From positions 1-5,981 of the forward strand of contig DHLT01000007.1 of assembly GCA_002405405.1 (NCBI GenBank): DNA of 5,981 nt, read 5' to 3'. A program made the translations under genes and the position numbers. The notes beneath the pieces were generated by a model. It saw only the letters and a program-made list of their open reading frames with translations, was not told the origin of the DNA and searched no databases. Positions 5,955-5,981 of this stretch are shown here, piece by piece. This DNA comes from Ignavibacteria bacterium UBA4661 (GTDB lineage Bacteria > Bacteroidota > Ignavibacteria > Kapaibacteriales > UBA4661). How positions within the stretch are numbered: position 1 is the stretch's first letter; the number at the start of each line of letters is the position of its first letter.

Positions 5955-5981
5955 CTGCGCTTATCGGCGACTTAATAATTC

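Noticed and set aside
5961..5981. End of an upstream gene (reading ELLSRR then TAA on the - strand)
   Set aside because: Only six codons are visible; a stop in this frame is expected by chance and nothing identifies a product.

Overview
The window comes from a Gram-negative, probably motile bacterium capable of aerobic respiration. Three genes have Sec signal peptides, one of them for an outer-membrane porin. There is also the tail of a chemotaxis receptor and a B-family (ba3-type) haem-copper oxidase. Composition is moderately AT-rich by eye (not computed). A Chlorobiota/Ignavibacteriota/Kapabacteria-like member of the FCB group, or a similar lineage, would fit the protein style, but no marker gene here settles the taxonomy.

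Left half (1-2223, + strand): a 5'-partial methyl-accepting chemotaxis protein (only the C-terminal helix of the signalling hairpin is in view), then an outer-membrane beta-barrel porin, then a small one-domain periplasmic phosphate-binding-like (PBP/PstS-like) protein. No ABC permease or ATPase accompanies the binding protein, so the trio looks more like a sensing/uptake-sampling cassette than a transporter. The chemoreceptor reading frame is broken by one extra A in an A8 run at 29-36; removing one A restores a textbook receptor sequence.

Middle (2224-2321): a strong hairpin flanked by A and T runs acts as a probable bidirectional terminator between convergent transcription units.

Right half (5937-2322, - strand): a respiratory cluster in the order oxidase subunit II (CuA), oxidase subunit I (haem-copper), Sco copper chaperone, and then, after a 162-base gap, a monohaem class I cytochrome c. 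Subunits II and I are 4 bases apart and Sco follows after 30 bases, so these three are almost certainly one operon. Functionally, Sco would metallate CuA in subunit II, the cytochrome c is a candidate electron donor to CuA, and subunit I reduces oxygen and pumps protons. All metal ligands, and the residues I recall for the Thermus ba3 K-type proton path, are present.

No clearly new biological system is visible. The most worthwhile leads are the A8 frameshift in the chemoreceptor and the chemoreceptor-porin-solo binding protein arrangement.
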